NCBI GenBank assembly: GCA_023424395.1
Contig: JAFADY010000020.1
Location: forward strand, 228,372 to 292,371
Reading direction: 5' to 3'
DNA length: 64,000 bases
Source of the DNA: Bacteroidota bacterium
Lineage (GTDB): Bacteria; Bacteroidota; Bacteroidia; Bacteroidales; Dysgonomonadaceae
In this document: in pieces, positions 37,671 through 45,807 of the stretch
Layout of the letters: each line of letters begins with the position of its first letter
How positions within the stretch are numbered: position 1 is the first letter of the stretch
Notes under the pieces: model-generated
The model's input: only the letters and a program-made list of their open reading frames with translations
Told to the model about the DNA's origin: nothing
Database searches by the model: none
Position numbers and translations under genes: made by a program

Positions 37671-39164
37671 TTATTTCTTGTATTTGGAAAAATCAGCGTT
37701 CTTCATGCTTCCGGTTTCCTGCAAAGCATTATGAAAAGCGAAACACGAATGCAAATCCATCGGGATATGTCCTCTTACGCCGTTATTCATATATTCATGC
37801 AACAAAGGACGATAATCGGGATGGGCACATTTTTCTATGATCTCTTCAGCCCGTGTGCGAGGCCCTTTTCCACGAAGATCGGCTACGCCGTATTCCGATA
37901 CTATGATTTTCACCGAGTGCTCGCTGTGGTCTTCGTGTGTAACTTTAGGGACAATGCAACTGATAGCGCCACCCTTCGCCGTTGAAGGCGTAAGGAAAAC
38001 AGACAGGTATGAGTTGCGTGTGAAATCTCCCGACCCGCCGATACCGTTCATCATTTTGGTGCCGTTTACGTGCGTAGAGTTTACATTGCCGAAAATATCC
38101 ACTTCTATAGCTGTATTCAATGCTATAATTCCCAAACGGCGGGCGAGTCCCGGATTATTGGTAATTTCTGAGGGACGTAATACGAGTTTGTTTTTGAAGA
38201 AACTCAAATCATCGTAGAACTGATGTAATACTTCGTTACTTACCGTGAGCGAACAACCACTCGCGAAAGAAATATTGCCTTTTTGCATCATATCGATAAC
38301 GGCGTCCTGAATAACTTCGGTATATACTTCGAAACGAGGAATTTCGGGGTTCTCTCCCATCGCCGCCAACACCGCGTTCGCTATATTTCCCACCCCCGAC
38401 TGTATCGGCAGGAAAGTTTGTGGGATTCTCCCGGCTTTCATTTCAGCAGCCAGAAAGTTCGCCACATTTTCACCTATCTTCGCGGTTAACTCATCCACGG
38501 GGGCGAAACCGCCGCCATCGCCATCGCGTTCGGTTTCAACCACATATATTTTTGCGGGATCGACCTTTACATATTCCAACCCGATGCGATTTTGCACCTC
38601 ATAAATTGGAATTTCGCGCCGTTTTGGCGGATCTTGTAATTCATAAATATCGTGAATGCCGCGCAATTTTTCGGGAACGCTTTTATTGAGTTCCACGATC
38701 ACTATTTTGGCTAAACGACAGATCGTAGGTGTAATACCTATTCCGGTTGTGGGAACGATCTCGCCTTTTTCCGTAACCTGACATGCTTCGACGACGGCCA
38801 CATCCACTTTTCCAAGAAAGCCGTAACGGATTTCCTGCGCCACTTGCGAGAGATGCATATCGAAAAAGGGAAACTCGGCGTTATTGATCGCATCGCGCAT
38901 CGATTTATTCGTTTGGTACGGAGTGCGGAATTTAATTGCTTTCGCACGCGATAAAGCGCCATCAATAGCATCGCCGGTAGAAGCTCCGGTAAAAACTCCA
39001 ATCTCAAAAGGATTGCCTTTGGCATGTTCTTCTTCAGCCAACTTGGCAATTTCTGCAGGAACAACTTTGGGGCATCCTGCATGTGTAAAGCCACTGAAAC
39101 CGACATTGTCGCCATTTTTAACAAGCGATGCGGCTTCTTGCGCACTTATAAATTTTAAAGCCAT
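37671..39164 (-). CDS. succinyl-CoA:acetate CoA-transferase / acetyl-CoA hydrolase family
   Basis: A 497-residue class I CoA-transferase. It has an N-terminal DNVGFSGFTHAGCPK oxyanion-type loop, GVFTGASTGDAIDGAL, and the catalytic glutamate in the EVYTEVIQDA segment (about residue 289). The C-terminal GIGGSGDFTRN and VSEYGVADLRGKGPR follow. This length and these motifs fit succinyl-CoA:acetate CoA-transferases, which move CoA between succinyl-CoA and acetate in propionate/succinate-forming anaerobes. Together with Pta-AckA it couples succinate and acetate pools. A plain acetyl-CoA hydrolase is a less likely alternative. Confidence 0.88.
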   Translation of the reverse strand: MALKFISAQEAASLVKNGDNVGFSGFTHAGCPKVVPAEIAKLAEEEHAKGNPFEIGVFTGASTGDAIDGALSRAKAIKFRTPYQTNKSMRDAINNAEFPFFDMHLSQVAQEIRYGFLGKVDVAVVEACQVTEKGEIVPTTGIGITPTICRLAKIVIVELNKSVPEKLRGIHDIYELQDPPKRREIPIYEVQNRIGLEYVKVDPAKIYVVETERDGDGGGFAPVDELTAKIGENVANFLAAEMKAGRIPQTFLPIQSGVGNIANAVLAAMGENPEIPRFEVYTEVIQDAVIDMMQKGNISFASGCSLTVSNEVLHQFYDDLSFFKNKLVLRPSEITNNPGLARRLGIIALNTAIEVDIFGNVNSTHVNGTKMMNGIGGSGDFTRNSYLSVFLTPSTAKGGAISCIVPKVTHEDHSEHSVKIIVSEYGVADLRGKGPRTRAEEIIEKCAHPDYRPLLHEYMNNGVRGHIPMDLHSCFAFHNALQETGSMKNADFSKYKK

Positions 39165-39206
39165 AAATTAAATAGGGAAATTTTGTATTTATTTCTGAGT
39201 TATTTG

Positions 39207-39641
39207 TTAATATTTTCTCTGCAAGATTTCGCTGTAAATAATTGCTTTACGAATCTCTTCGCTCCCGCCCTCACTTTTCAACTCCTTTAAGATAGGATGT
39301 ACAGCCTGCGTTTCTCGCTGTTCTTTGTAATGTTCACGTAAATCGTCAACAAATATGGAACTTTTTATGGATGATTGCCCTTCGTAGTTTGAAACCAAAT
39401 CCAAAGAAGATTGGAATTCTCTGTGTACGGGCTTTGGCGCAGGGGGCGGAAGGTTTTCCTTAACCCTGCTTTTGATGGTTTTGGGCACTTGCCTTTTGGG
39501 AATCCTTTCAGGAAATACTTCCTGATTAAGAGGCGGTGTATTTTGCGAAACTTGTTTCTTTTTTTTCCGGGCATCATTAAAAATACCGAAAACAAAGAAA
39601 AAAATCAAGGCAATGATATAGAGTATGTCGCCAAATTCCAT
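39207..39641 (-). CDS. conserved hypothetical membrane-anchored protein
   Basis: A 144-residue protein with one N-terminal membrane helix (DILYIIALIFFFVFGIF) followed by a basic, proline-rich, probably disordered region and a short C-terminal helix (EEIRKAIIYSEILQRKY). I do not recognise a function. Its shape is common among small Bacteroidetes envelope proteins. I prefer ATG 39641 because a TACTTTTG promoter box lies at 39673-39666 on this strand. The longer start at 39668 would fall inside that box. Confidence 0.6.
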   Translation of the reverse strand: MEFGDILYIIALIFFFVFGIFNDARKKKKQVSQNTPPLNQEVFPERIPKRQVPKTIKSRVKENLPPPAPKPVHREFQSSLDLVSNYEGQSSIKSSIFVDDLREHYKEQRETQAVHPILKELKSEGGSEEIRKAIIYSEILQRKY

Positions 39642-39665
39642 AAATTGATTAATTTTGCAGTCCGA

Positions 39666-39673
39666 CAAAAGTA
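39666..39673 (-). promoter_or_regulatory. -7 box for the hypothetical membrane protein gene
   Basis: CAAAAGTA on the plus strand is TACTTTTG on the minus strand, 24 nt before the ATG at 39641. No convincing -33 box. Confidence 0.5.
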
Positions 39674-39704
39674 ATCATTTTTTACCAATTAAGGAAAGGG
39701 ATAT

Positions 39705-39740
39705 AAAAAAATCGAGAGTGACTTCACAGCTACTCCCGAC
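39705..39740 (-). terminator. stray terminator-like hairpin upstream of miaB
   Basis: TCGAGAGT (left arm) and ACTCCCGA (right arm) form an 8-bp stem with one mismatch around a loop of about 12 bases. It is followed by T7 on the minus strand. No minus-strand gene ends here, so it may be a leftover or an antisense terminator. Confidence 0.45.
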
Positions 39741-39827
39741 TATTTAACCAAAACCTTAACTATGAAAAAATTTTATTTTTTCGTCGGAGACAAAATTAAG
39801 ACAAGATTTTCATACTTGCAACTTTTC

Positions 39828-39859
39828 TTGAGAGTATTTTCATATTTTTTTTACTTTTT
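39828..39859 (+). promoter_or_regulatory. miaB promoter
   Basis: TTG at 39828-39830, a 21-nt spacer, and TACTTTTT at 39852-39859, one base off the -7 consensus. It lies 34 nt before the ATG at 39894, inside a Phe/Tyr-rich upstream open frame that is therefore unlikely to be part of MiaB. Confidence 0.55.
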
Positions 39860-39893
39860 TCTTGTCTTTCAAAAATCACAGAAAAAAAACAGA

Positions 39894-41246
39894 ATGATGA
39901 ATTCCGAACTTCAAACTTTACAAAAAGAAAAAAAACTATTTATTGAAACATACGGCTGTCAAATGAATGTAGCAGACTCAGAAGTAGTTGCCGCCATCAT
40001 GCAAATGGACGGATACACCATAACCGAAGACGAAAAAGAGGCAGATGCCGTATTTGTGAATACTTGTTCCATCAGAGAGAATGCCGAACAAAAAGTGATA
40101 CAACGGTTGGATTATTTTAACGCGATGAAACGCAAGCGCAAAAAAAACCTGATAATAGGCGTATTGGGGTGTATGGCAGAACGCGTTAAAAAAGACCTGA
40201 TCGACAATCATCATGCCGATGTGGTTATCGGGCCGGATGCTTATCTCGACCTTCCGAACCTAATAGGAGCTGCAGAAAGTGGCGAAAAGGCAATGAATGT
40301 TGAATTGTCTAAAACCGAAACTTATAAAGATGTTATCCCGCTTAAAATTGGCGGAGCCAATATTTCGGGATTTGTCTCCATCATGCGTGGTTGCGATAAA
40401 TTCTGTACATACTGCATCGTCCCTTACACGCGAGGTAGGGAGCGAAGCCGGGAACCCGAAAGTATTCTCAACGAATTAAGGGATTTGCGCGACAAAGGTT
40501 TTCGCGAAGCTACGCTTTTAGGACAAAATGTAAATTCTTATCTTTACTCCGATGGGGAACGCAAAATAGATTTTCCGGCTCTCTTGGCAATGGTTGCCGA
40601 AGAAGCGCCCAATATGCGCATCCGTTTCACTACTTCGCATCCGAAGGATATGACCGACGAAACGCTGGAAGTTATTGCAAAATACAGGAACCTGTGCAAT
40701 TACATTCACTTGCCGGTACAATCGGGAAGCTCGCGTATGCTTAAGCTCATGAATCGCAAATACGACCGTGAATGGTACTTAGACAGAATTGCGGCCATCA
40801 GGCGCATAATCCCCGATTGTGGCCTATCGACAGATATTATGTGCGGGTTTCATTCTGAAACGGAGGAAGACCACCAAGAAACGCTTTCGCTTATGCGCGA
40901 AGCCGCATTCGATTCGGCTTTTATGTTCAAATATTCTGAACGTCCCGGCACGTTTGCCGCAAAAAAATTGGGAGACAACATTCCCGATGAAATAAAAACC
41001 CGTCGTTTACAAGAAATTATTGACCTGCAACTGAAACTTTCGCAAGAAAGTAACGCACGCGATTTAGGCAAAGAGGTTGAAGTGTTGGTAGAAGGTTTTT
41101 CCAAACGTTCTCGCGAACAACTTTTCGGCAGAACAGATCAAAATAAAGTAGTTATTTTCGATAAAAAAAATCATAGAATTGGCCAATTCGTAAGGGTCAA
41201 AATTACACGATTCACATCAGCAACTCTTTTCGGTGAGCCTCTCTGA
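39894..41246 (+). CDS. miaB: tRNA-2-methylthio-N6-isopentenyladenosine synthase
   Basis: A 450-residue radical-SAM methylthiotransferase that adds a methylthio group to i6A37 of tRNAs. The N-terminal UPF0004 domain binds one 4Fe-4S (ETYGCQMN, NTCSIRENAEQK, LGCMAERV). The radical-SAM motif is CDKFCTYCIVPYTRG. A C-terminal TRAM domain (about 385-448) ends the protein. I chose ATG 39894 (or the adjacent 39897). The frame is open back to 39762 but that extension is not MiaB-like and contains the promoter. Confidence 0.94.
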   Translation: MMNSELQTLQKEKKLFIETYGCQMNVADSEVVAAIMQMDGYTITEDEKEADAVFVNTCSIRENAEQKVIQRLDYFNAMKRKRKKNLIIGVLGCMAERVKKDLIDNHHADVVIGPDAYLDLPNLIGAAESGEKAMNVELSKTETYKDVIPLKIGGANISGFVSIMRGCDKFCTYCIVPYTRGRERSREPESILNELRDLRDKGFREATLLGQNVNSYLYSDGERKIDFPALLAMVAEEAPNMRIRFTTSHPKDMTDETLEVIAKYRNLCNYIHLPVQSGSSRMLKLMNRKYDREWYLDRIAAIRRIIPDCGLSTDIMCGFHSETEEDHQETLSLMREAAFDSAFMFKYSERPGTFAAKKLGDNIPDEIKTRRLQEIIDLQLKLSQESNARDLGKEVEVLVEGFSKRSREQLFGRTDQNKVVIFDKKNHRIGQFVRVKITRFTSATLFGEPL

Positions 41247-41344
41247 TTTTCATTTTTAGTTTACTTTTTTTATTAGATAACTGATAACGAAATCTATAAG
41301 CAGTTATATCGGCACTTTTTTATAAAAGCATAAACAATTTCAGA

Positions 41345-41360
41345 AATAAAACGTTTTATT
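41345..41360. promoter_or_regulatory. perfect 16-bp palindrome upstream of the YtxH operon
   Basis: AATAAAACGTTTTATT is a perfect inverted repeat 91 bp before the first ORF of a three-gene membrane-protein operon. It could be an operator for a dimeric regulator. No protein is known to bind it. Confidence 0.4.
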
Positions 41361-41450
41361 AAATAGATAATGAATTGGGACAAGCAGCTAATGCAAGTCC
41401 AAAACATTAAAATAAAACAAACTATTAACAATCTAAAAAACTAAAGAATT

Positions 41451-41693
41451 ATGAAATCAGAAGCTAAATTATTACTCGGATTAGGAATTGGCGTAGCTCT
41501 TGGCGCAGCAGTTGGTTACATTATGGGAACCGATAAAAAAGAAGAATGGCTGGAACAAGCAAATGCTTTTGCCGACAAAGTACGCGCTAACGTAAAATCT
41601 GCAGTTTACAGAGGAAAAAGCGAAGTACACGATTTAAGAGAAGATATTGACGATATCTCTGAAATTGCAAAAAAAGAATTGGCAAAACACTAA
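41451..41693 (+). CDS. YtxH-domain protein
   Basis: An 80-residue protein: an N-terminal glycine/alanine-rich membrane helix (LLLGLGIGVALGAAVGYIMG) then a charged amphipathic helix (AFADKVRANVKSAV). This is the YtxH/gas-vesicle-like layout of small stress-related envelope proteins. It is followed after 25 nt by a holin-fold gene and a basic protein gene. Role unknown. Confidence 0.78.
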   Translation: MKSEAKLLLGLGIGVALGAAVGYIMGTDKKEEWLEQANAFADKVRANVKSAVYRGKSEVHDLREDIDDISEIAKKELAKH

Positions 41694-41718
41694 ATCAACC
41701 CGTAAATTCAACCCATTG

Positions 41719-42099
41719 ATGGAAGAAAAAACTGTTACCTCGTTATTCGAGGAAATGAAGAATGATGTTGCAAATTTCGTTGTAAACACAATAGAAATAG
41801 GTAAACTGGAAGGTTATGAGAAGATTAGCAAAGCAAGCGCTACTATTTCATTTCTGATAATATTGCTATTTTTTGTGTTTTTATGCCTTGGATTGGCATT
41901 CTTTACGCTCGGATTTTATCTGTCTGAAGTCTTCGACAGTTTTTGGAAAGGATTTGGCGCGACAACAGGCGGACTATTGCTTATTGTTGTTATTTTAGTG
42001 TTGATTAAAACTTCGGTTAAAAAAGCTATTACTAACTCCGTTATTAGTTTCTTACTTAGGAAAGAAGACGATGATGTAGATTTTTCAAACAAAAAATGA
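41719..42099 (+). CDS. phage-holin-fold (PF07332-like) membrane protein
   Basis: A 126-residue protein: an N-terminal amphipathic helix (TSLFEEMKNDVANFVVNTIEIGKLEGYEK), two membrane helices (about 45-70 and 82-106) and a charged tail. This matches the 'phage holin family' proteins common in bacterial chromosomes next to YtxH genes. No lysis or phage gene is nearby, so a phage role is unlikely. ATG 41719 is used, since the longer frame from 41647 overlaps the YtxH gene. Its stop overlaps the next start (ATGA). Confidence 0.72.
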   Translation: MEEKTVTSLFEEMKNDVANFVVNTIEIGKLEGYEKISKASATISFLIILLFFVFLCLGLAFFTLGFYLSEVFDSFWKGFGATTGGLLLIVVILVLIKTSVKKAITNSVISFLLRKEDDDVDFSNKK

Positions 42100-42482
42100 A
42101 AGCATACAAATTAACACCACTAGACGAACTTCACCTCGAGAAAAAAAGATTGCGCGAAGAGCGCGCAATTTCAGGACAAAGACTATCATACCAGATACAA
42201 TATTTGGGCGATAATTGGGGTTCTATGCTCACCAAGGGTGTAACATCGAGTATCAAAAGTAAGATTTCCGGTACGGTTGACAACCTATCGTCAGGCTCTT
42301 CAACTTCCATAACGCCCTTCGTAAGTAAACGAAATAGAAATCCTTGGGTAAACCTGTTCGTTTCAAATCTTCCGCAATTAGGCGGCGTAGCGTGGCGTGT
42401 AGCGAAACCGGCCCTGTTGGCATTCGTTGCAAAAAAAGTTACCGGACGTTTATTTGGAGGAAGCAAAAAACGACGCAAATAA
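42096..42482 (+). CDS. basic hypothetical protein of the YtxH/holin operon
   Basis: A 128-residue, strongly basic protein (ends GGSKKRRK) with an N-terminal charged helix (LDELHLEKKRLREERAI) and a hydrophobic middle (VAWRVAKPALLAFVAKK). No known domain recognised. It is translationally coupled (4-bp overlap) to the holin-fold gene and probably completes a membrane stress complex. The coding region is followed after 33 nt by a hairpin that lies inside the 3' end of the convergent rel gene. Confidence 0.62.
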   Translation: MKAYKLTPLDELHLEKKRLREERAISGQRLSYQIQYLGDNWGSMLTKGVTSSIKSKISGTVDNLSSGSSTSITPFVSKRNRNPWVNLFVSNLPQLGGVAWRVAKPALLAFVAKKVTGRLFGGSKKRRK

Positions 42483-42500
42483 AAGATATAGATATAATCT

Positions 42501-44774
42501 CTATACAACTGATCTGTGGACGGTGTTAACACCGTCCACTTTTGCTATTTTGCCACAAAGCAAATTAACATCTTCCACGCTATGCACATGCACGTCTATG
42601 GCGCCTTCGAAAATACCGTCTTTTGAAGTAACATTTACATTTTGAATATTTACGACCACGTCTTCCGACAATTTCGACAAAATGGTATTCAATATACCGA
42701 TCCGGTCAATGCCTGTAAAAACAATGGATGAAAGGAAAGAATATTGTTCGTAATCGCCCCATTTTACCGCCACAATCCTTTCACCGAAATTCGATTTTAG
42801 TTTCATGCCAATCTGGCACGAACGCTTGTGCACCTCCACTTCGTTTTTGTCGGTAATAAATCCGAATACATCGTCTCCGGGCAACGGATTGCAACAAGTT
42901 GCCACAATAAAGTTTTTCTTGAAATTGTTTTCCTTCAATTGATAAACAGATTTATTGTCTATTTTCTGCGATTCGGGTTTTACTGTCGGGCCGTTGTTGG
43001 TTTCTGGCAATTTTGTTTCCTCAGGATTTTTCTTCAACGAACTCATGGCTTGCTTAACGTAGCGGACGAACAGGTTATCTTGTTTCTGTTCGGCTTTTTT
43101 TTCTCGGATGAAGACTTCTTTGTCGTCAGGAAGTTTTATTTCTTGGTTTCCGATCCGGTAATGCAAATCCTCTCTCTTTTCCAGGTTGTAGTAATTCAAT
43201 ATCTTGACATACATCGGATTTTCCACTTCGGTATTATCGAAAAGCTCTTCGATCATTTTCTTGCCTTGTTCCTCCACCCTTCGTTTCTGGCGCCGCAAAG
43301 ACGATTCTATTTTTGTACGGGCCTTAGCGGTTGTAACATAATTCAGCCATTCGCGCTGGGGATAAACGGACTGCGAAGTTAGTATTTCAATTTGATCGCC
43401 GCTTCGCAACTTTTGACTTAAAGGCACAAGCGTATGGTTGACTTTGGCGCCCAGGCAATGGTCGCCAATGCGTGTGTGTATGCTGTAAGCGAAATCGAGC
43501 GCCGTAGCGCCCAGCGGCAATGTTTTAATTTCGCCTTTAGGCGTGAAAACAAAAATTTCCGACGAAAATAAATTCATCTTCACCGTATCGAGAAAATCGA
43601 TAGCGTTGGGATTGGGATTAGACAAAACTTCCTGAATGGTTTTCAACCATTTATCGAGTTCATTGTCTTCTTCTACTCGGTTTTCTTTATATTTCCAATG
43701 AGCCGCAAAACCTTTTTCCGCAATATCGTCCATCCGGCGGCTGCGAATTTGTATTTCAATCCATTTTCCGTCGGGGCCCATCACCGTAAGGTGAAGCGCT
43801 TGATAGCCGTTGGCTTTGGGATGGCTTACCCAGTCGCGGATTCGGTCGGGTCGAAGTTTGTAAATATCGGTAATGGCGGAGTAAATATCCCAGCATTGTT
43901 TCTTTTCGTCCATTCCCGGATATACTTCAAAAACAATACGAACGGCAAAAAGGTCATATACTTCATTAAAATCGATGCCTTTGGCTTCCATTTTCTTCCA
44001 GATGGAATAAACCGATTTAACACGAGCACGCATCTCGTAGTCGATATCCATCCTTTCTAATGCTCTCACTACCGGAACCGCGAAATTCTCGTAAATTTTA
44101 TTTCGTAACGATGCCGTTTCCTTTATCTTATTCGTTAATACTGTGAAAGTATCCGGATGCTCGTATTTGAAACAGAGTTCTTCCAGTTCGGTTTTAATGG
44201 CGAAAAGCCCCAATCGGTGCGCCAACGGCGCATAAATATACATAGTTTCGCCGGTTATCTTGAATTGCTTGGCAGGCGCCATCGACTCCAGCGTACGCAT
44301 GTTGTGCAATCTGTCGGCAATTTTAATCAGAATTACGCGAATATCTTCCGACATTGTCAACAGCAATTTTCTGAAATTCTCGGCTTGCGCGGAAACTTCT
44401 TCACCGAACATTCCGCTCGATATTTTCGTAAGCCCATCCACAATATGGGCAATTTTCTCACCGAACATTATTTTAATGTCTTCCACCGTATAGTCGGTAT
44501 CTTCAACCACATCGTGTAACAAAGAGGCCGAAATAGAAGTTGAGCCTAACCCGATTTCCTTGCAAACAATGCGCGCTACTGCAAGCGGATGCATAATGTA
44601 AGGCTCGCCCGAACGGCGGCGCGCACCCTTATGCGCCTCGTTTGCCATATTAAAGGCTCGGGTAATAATATCTACCTTGCGCCTATGGTTAGAGTTCAGA
44701 TAATCTTGAAGAAGACCCTGAAACTCCTCTTCGATCATTTTTTCTTCCGCTGTTAATTTTTCTTCGTCGGTCAT
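42501..44774 (-). CDS. bifunctional (p)ppGpp synthetase/hydrolase (Rel/SpoT)
   Basis: A 757-residue long RSH enzyme. HD hydrolase domain with HPLAVARI and LLHDVVEDT (about 40-190). Synthetase domain with RVKSVYSIWKKM and EIQIRSRRMDDIAEKGFAAHWKYK (about 240-370). TGS domain EIFVFTPKGEIKTLPLGATALDFAYSIHT (about 400-460). Then a zinc-finger-type CC motif (VATCCNPLPGDDV) and a C-terminal ACT domain. Both hydrolase and synthetase motifs are present, so it likely makes and removes the alarmone. Its last codons form a perfect palindrome that acts as a hairpin for the opposite strand. Confidence 0.95.
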   Translation of the reverse strand: MTDEEKLTAEEKMIEEEFQGLLQDYLNSNHRRKVDIITRAFNMANEAHKGARRRSGEPYIMHPLAVARIVCKEIGLGSTSISASLLHDVVEDTDYTVEDIKIMFGEKIAHIVDGLTKISSGMFGEEVSAQAENFRKLLLTMSEDIRVILIKIADRLHNMRTLESMAPAKQFKITGETMYIYAPLAHRLGLFAIKTELEELCFKYEHPDTFTVLTNKIKETASLRNKIYENFAVPVVRALERMDIDYEMRARVKSVYSIWKKMEAKGIDFNEVYDLFAVRIVFEVYPGMDEKKQCWDIYSAITDIYKLRPDRIRDWVSHPKANGYQALHLTVMGPDGKWIEIQIRSRRMDDIAEKGFAAHWKYKENRVEEDNELDKWLKTIQEVLSNPNPNAIDFLDTVKMNLFSSEIFVFTPKGEIKTLPLGATALDFAYSIHTRIGDHCLGAKVNHTLVPLSQKLRSGDQIEILTSQSVYPQREWLNYVTTAKARTKIESSLRRQKRRVEEQGKKMIEELFDNTEVENPMYVKILNYYNLEKREDLHYRIGNQEIKLPDDKEVFIREKKAEQKQDNLFVRYVKQAMSSLKKNPEETKLPETNNGPTVKPESQKIDNKSVYQLKENNFKKNFIVATCCNPLPGDDVFGFITDKNEVEVHKRSCQIGMKLKSNFGERIVAVKWGDYEQYSFLSSIVFTGIDRIGILNTILSKLSEDVVVNIQNVNVTSKDGIFEGAIDVHVHSVEDVNLLCGKIAKVDGVNTVHRSVV
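42516..42544 (+). terminator. terminator embedded in the rel coding 3' end
   Basis: Bases 42516-42539 are a perfect 24-bp palindrome centred on GTTAAC, followed by TTTTT on the plus strand (42540-42544). It lies downstream of the YtxH operon, so it is a good terminator for that operon. At the same time it encodes the last residues of Rel on the other strand. Confidence 0.8.
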
Positions 44775-44976
44775 GGAGAAAATTGTTCCTTTCTTTCATA
44801 AAACAATTAAGGAAAACGAAATTACAAATAAATCCGATGTAAAACCCCAATTGAGATAAACTTTTCTACATGGATTTTTACAAATTTAGAAAAATATCAA
44901 GTACAGCTCCGAAACTTTAAACTCCCAATGGTGTCGTTCATAAGCCAATTTTTACTATTTTCTCAATTTTAATCTC

Positions 44977-44984
44977 TACTTTTG
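44977..44984 (+). promoter_or_regulatory. nfnA promoter -7 box
   Basis: TACTTTTG ends 19 nt before the ATG at 45004. The upstream region is AT-rich without a clear TTTG at -33. Confidence 0.5.
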
Positions 44985-45003
44985 TAAAAATTTTTGTGTA
45001 AAA

Positions 45004-45786
45004 ATGAATAAAATCATATCCAAAGAAAATTTTTCCGAAAGAGTTGTCAAGTTCGAAATAGAAGCTCCACTTATTGCGAAAAGCCGTAAAGCCGGACATT
45101 TTGTCATTGTACGCGTCGGTAAGAAGGGCGAGCGTGTACCCTACACAATAGCCTCTGCCGATCCTGCAAATGGTACTATTACTCTTGTAATTCAACGAGT
45201 GGGAAAATCATCGGAAAAAGTTTGTCAGCTTGAAGCAGGCGATTATATCACCGATTTGGTGGGGCCGCTTGGAAAAGCAACGCACATCGAAAAATTCGGA
45301 ACCGTTTTATGCGCCGCAGGTGGAGTTGGCGTTGCCCCCATGCTCCCCATTATTCAGGCGATGAAAGAAGCAGGCAACAAAGTTATTTCAATTTTGGCCG
45401 CACGCACGAAAGATTTGATAATTTTGGAAGATGAAGTGAAAAAATATTCCGATGAAGTGATTATCACAACCGATGATGGCTCCTACGGAGAAAAAGGGCT
45501 TATTACAGAAGCCTTGGAAAAAACAGCTAAACGCGAGAAAATAGATTTATGTGTTACTATCGGCCCGGCAATAATGATGAAGTTCGTATCCGAATCCACA
45601 AAAAAATACAATATTCCAACTGTCGCCTCTTTAAATACGATCATGGTTGATGGAACAGGCATGTGCGGAGCTTGCCGCGTTACTGTAGGCGGAAAAACTA
45701 AATTTGTTTGTGTGGACGGCCCTGAATTTGATGCGCATCAAGTGGATTTCGATGAAATGCTCATGAGATTGAGAGCTTATAATTAA
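45004..45786 (+). CDS. NADH-dependent ferredoxin:NADP+ oxidoreductase, small subunit (NfnA-type)
   Basis: A 260-residue flavoprotein of the FNR fold: the FAD-binding barrel with RVPYTIASADP and the NAD-binding domain GTVLCAAGGVGVAPMLPII. A 2Fe-2S site is formed by DGTGMCGACRVTV ... FVCVDGPEFDAH at the C-terminus. It is paired with the large subunit gene 21 nt downstream. NfnAB bifurcates electrons between NADPH, NAD and ferredoxin in anaerobes. The related sulfide dehydrogenase SudB is an alternative name. Confidence 0.88.
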   Translation: MNKIISKENFSERVVKFEIEAPLIAKSRKAGHFVIVRVGKKGERVPYTIASADPANGTITLVIQRVGKSSEKVCQLEAGDYITDLVGPLGKATHIEKFGTVLCAAGGVGVAPMLPIIQAMKEAGNKVISILAARTKDLIILEDEVKKYSDEVIITTDDGSYGEKGLITEALEKTAKREKIDLCVTIGPAIMMKFVSESTKKYNIPTVASLNTIMVDGTGMCGACRVTVGGKTKFVCVDGPEFDAHQVDFDEMLMRLRAYN

Positions 45787-45807
45787 ATTTTACAATTATT
45801 ACAGAGA

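Noticed and set aside
39762..39893. N-terminal extension of MiaB by 44 residues
   Set aside because: Not MiaB-like, contains a promoter match, and a standard start exists at 39894.
41719..42099. prophage holin
   Set aside because: Holin-fold similarity only. No lysin, structural or integrase genes are near, and the neighbours are chromosomal stress-type genes.
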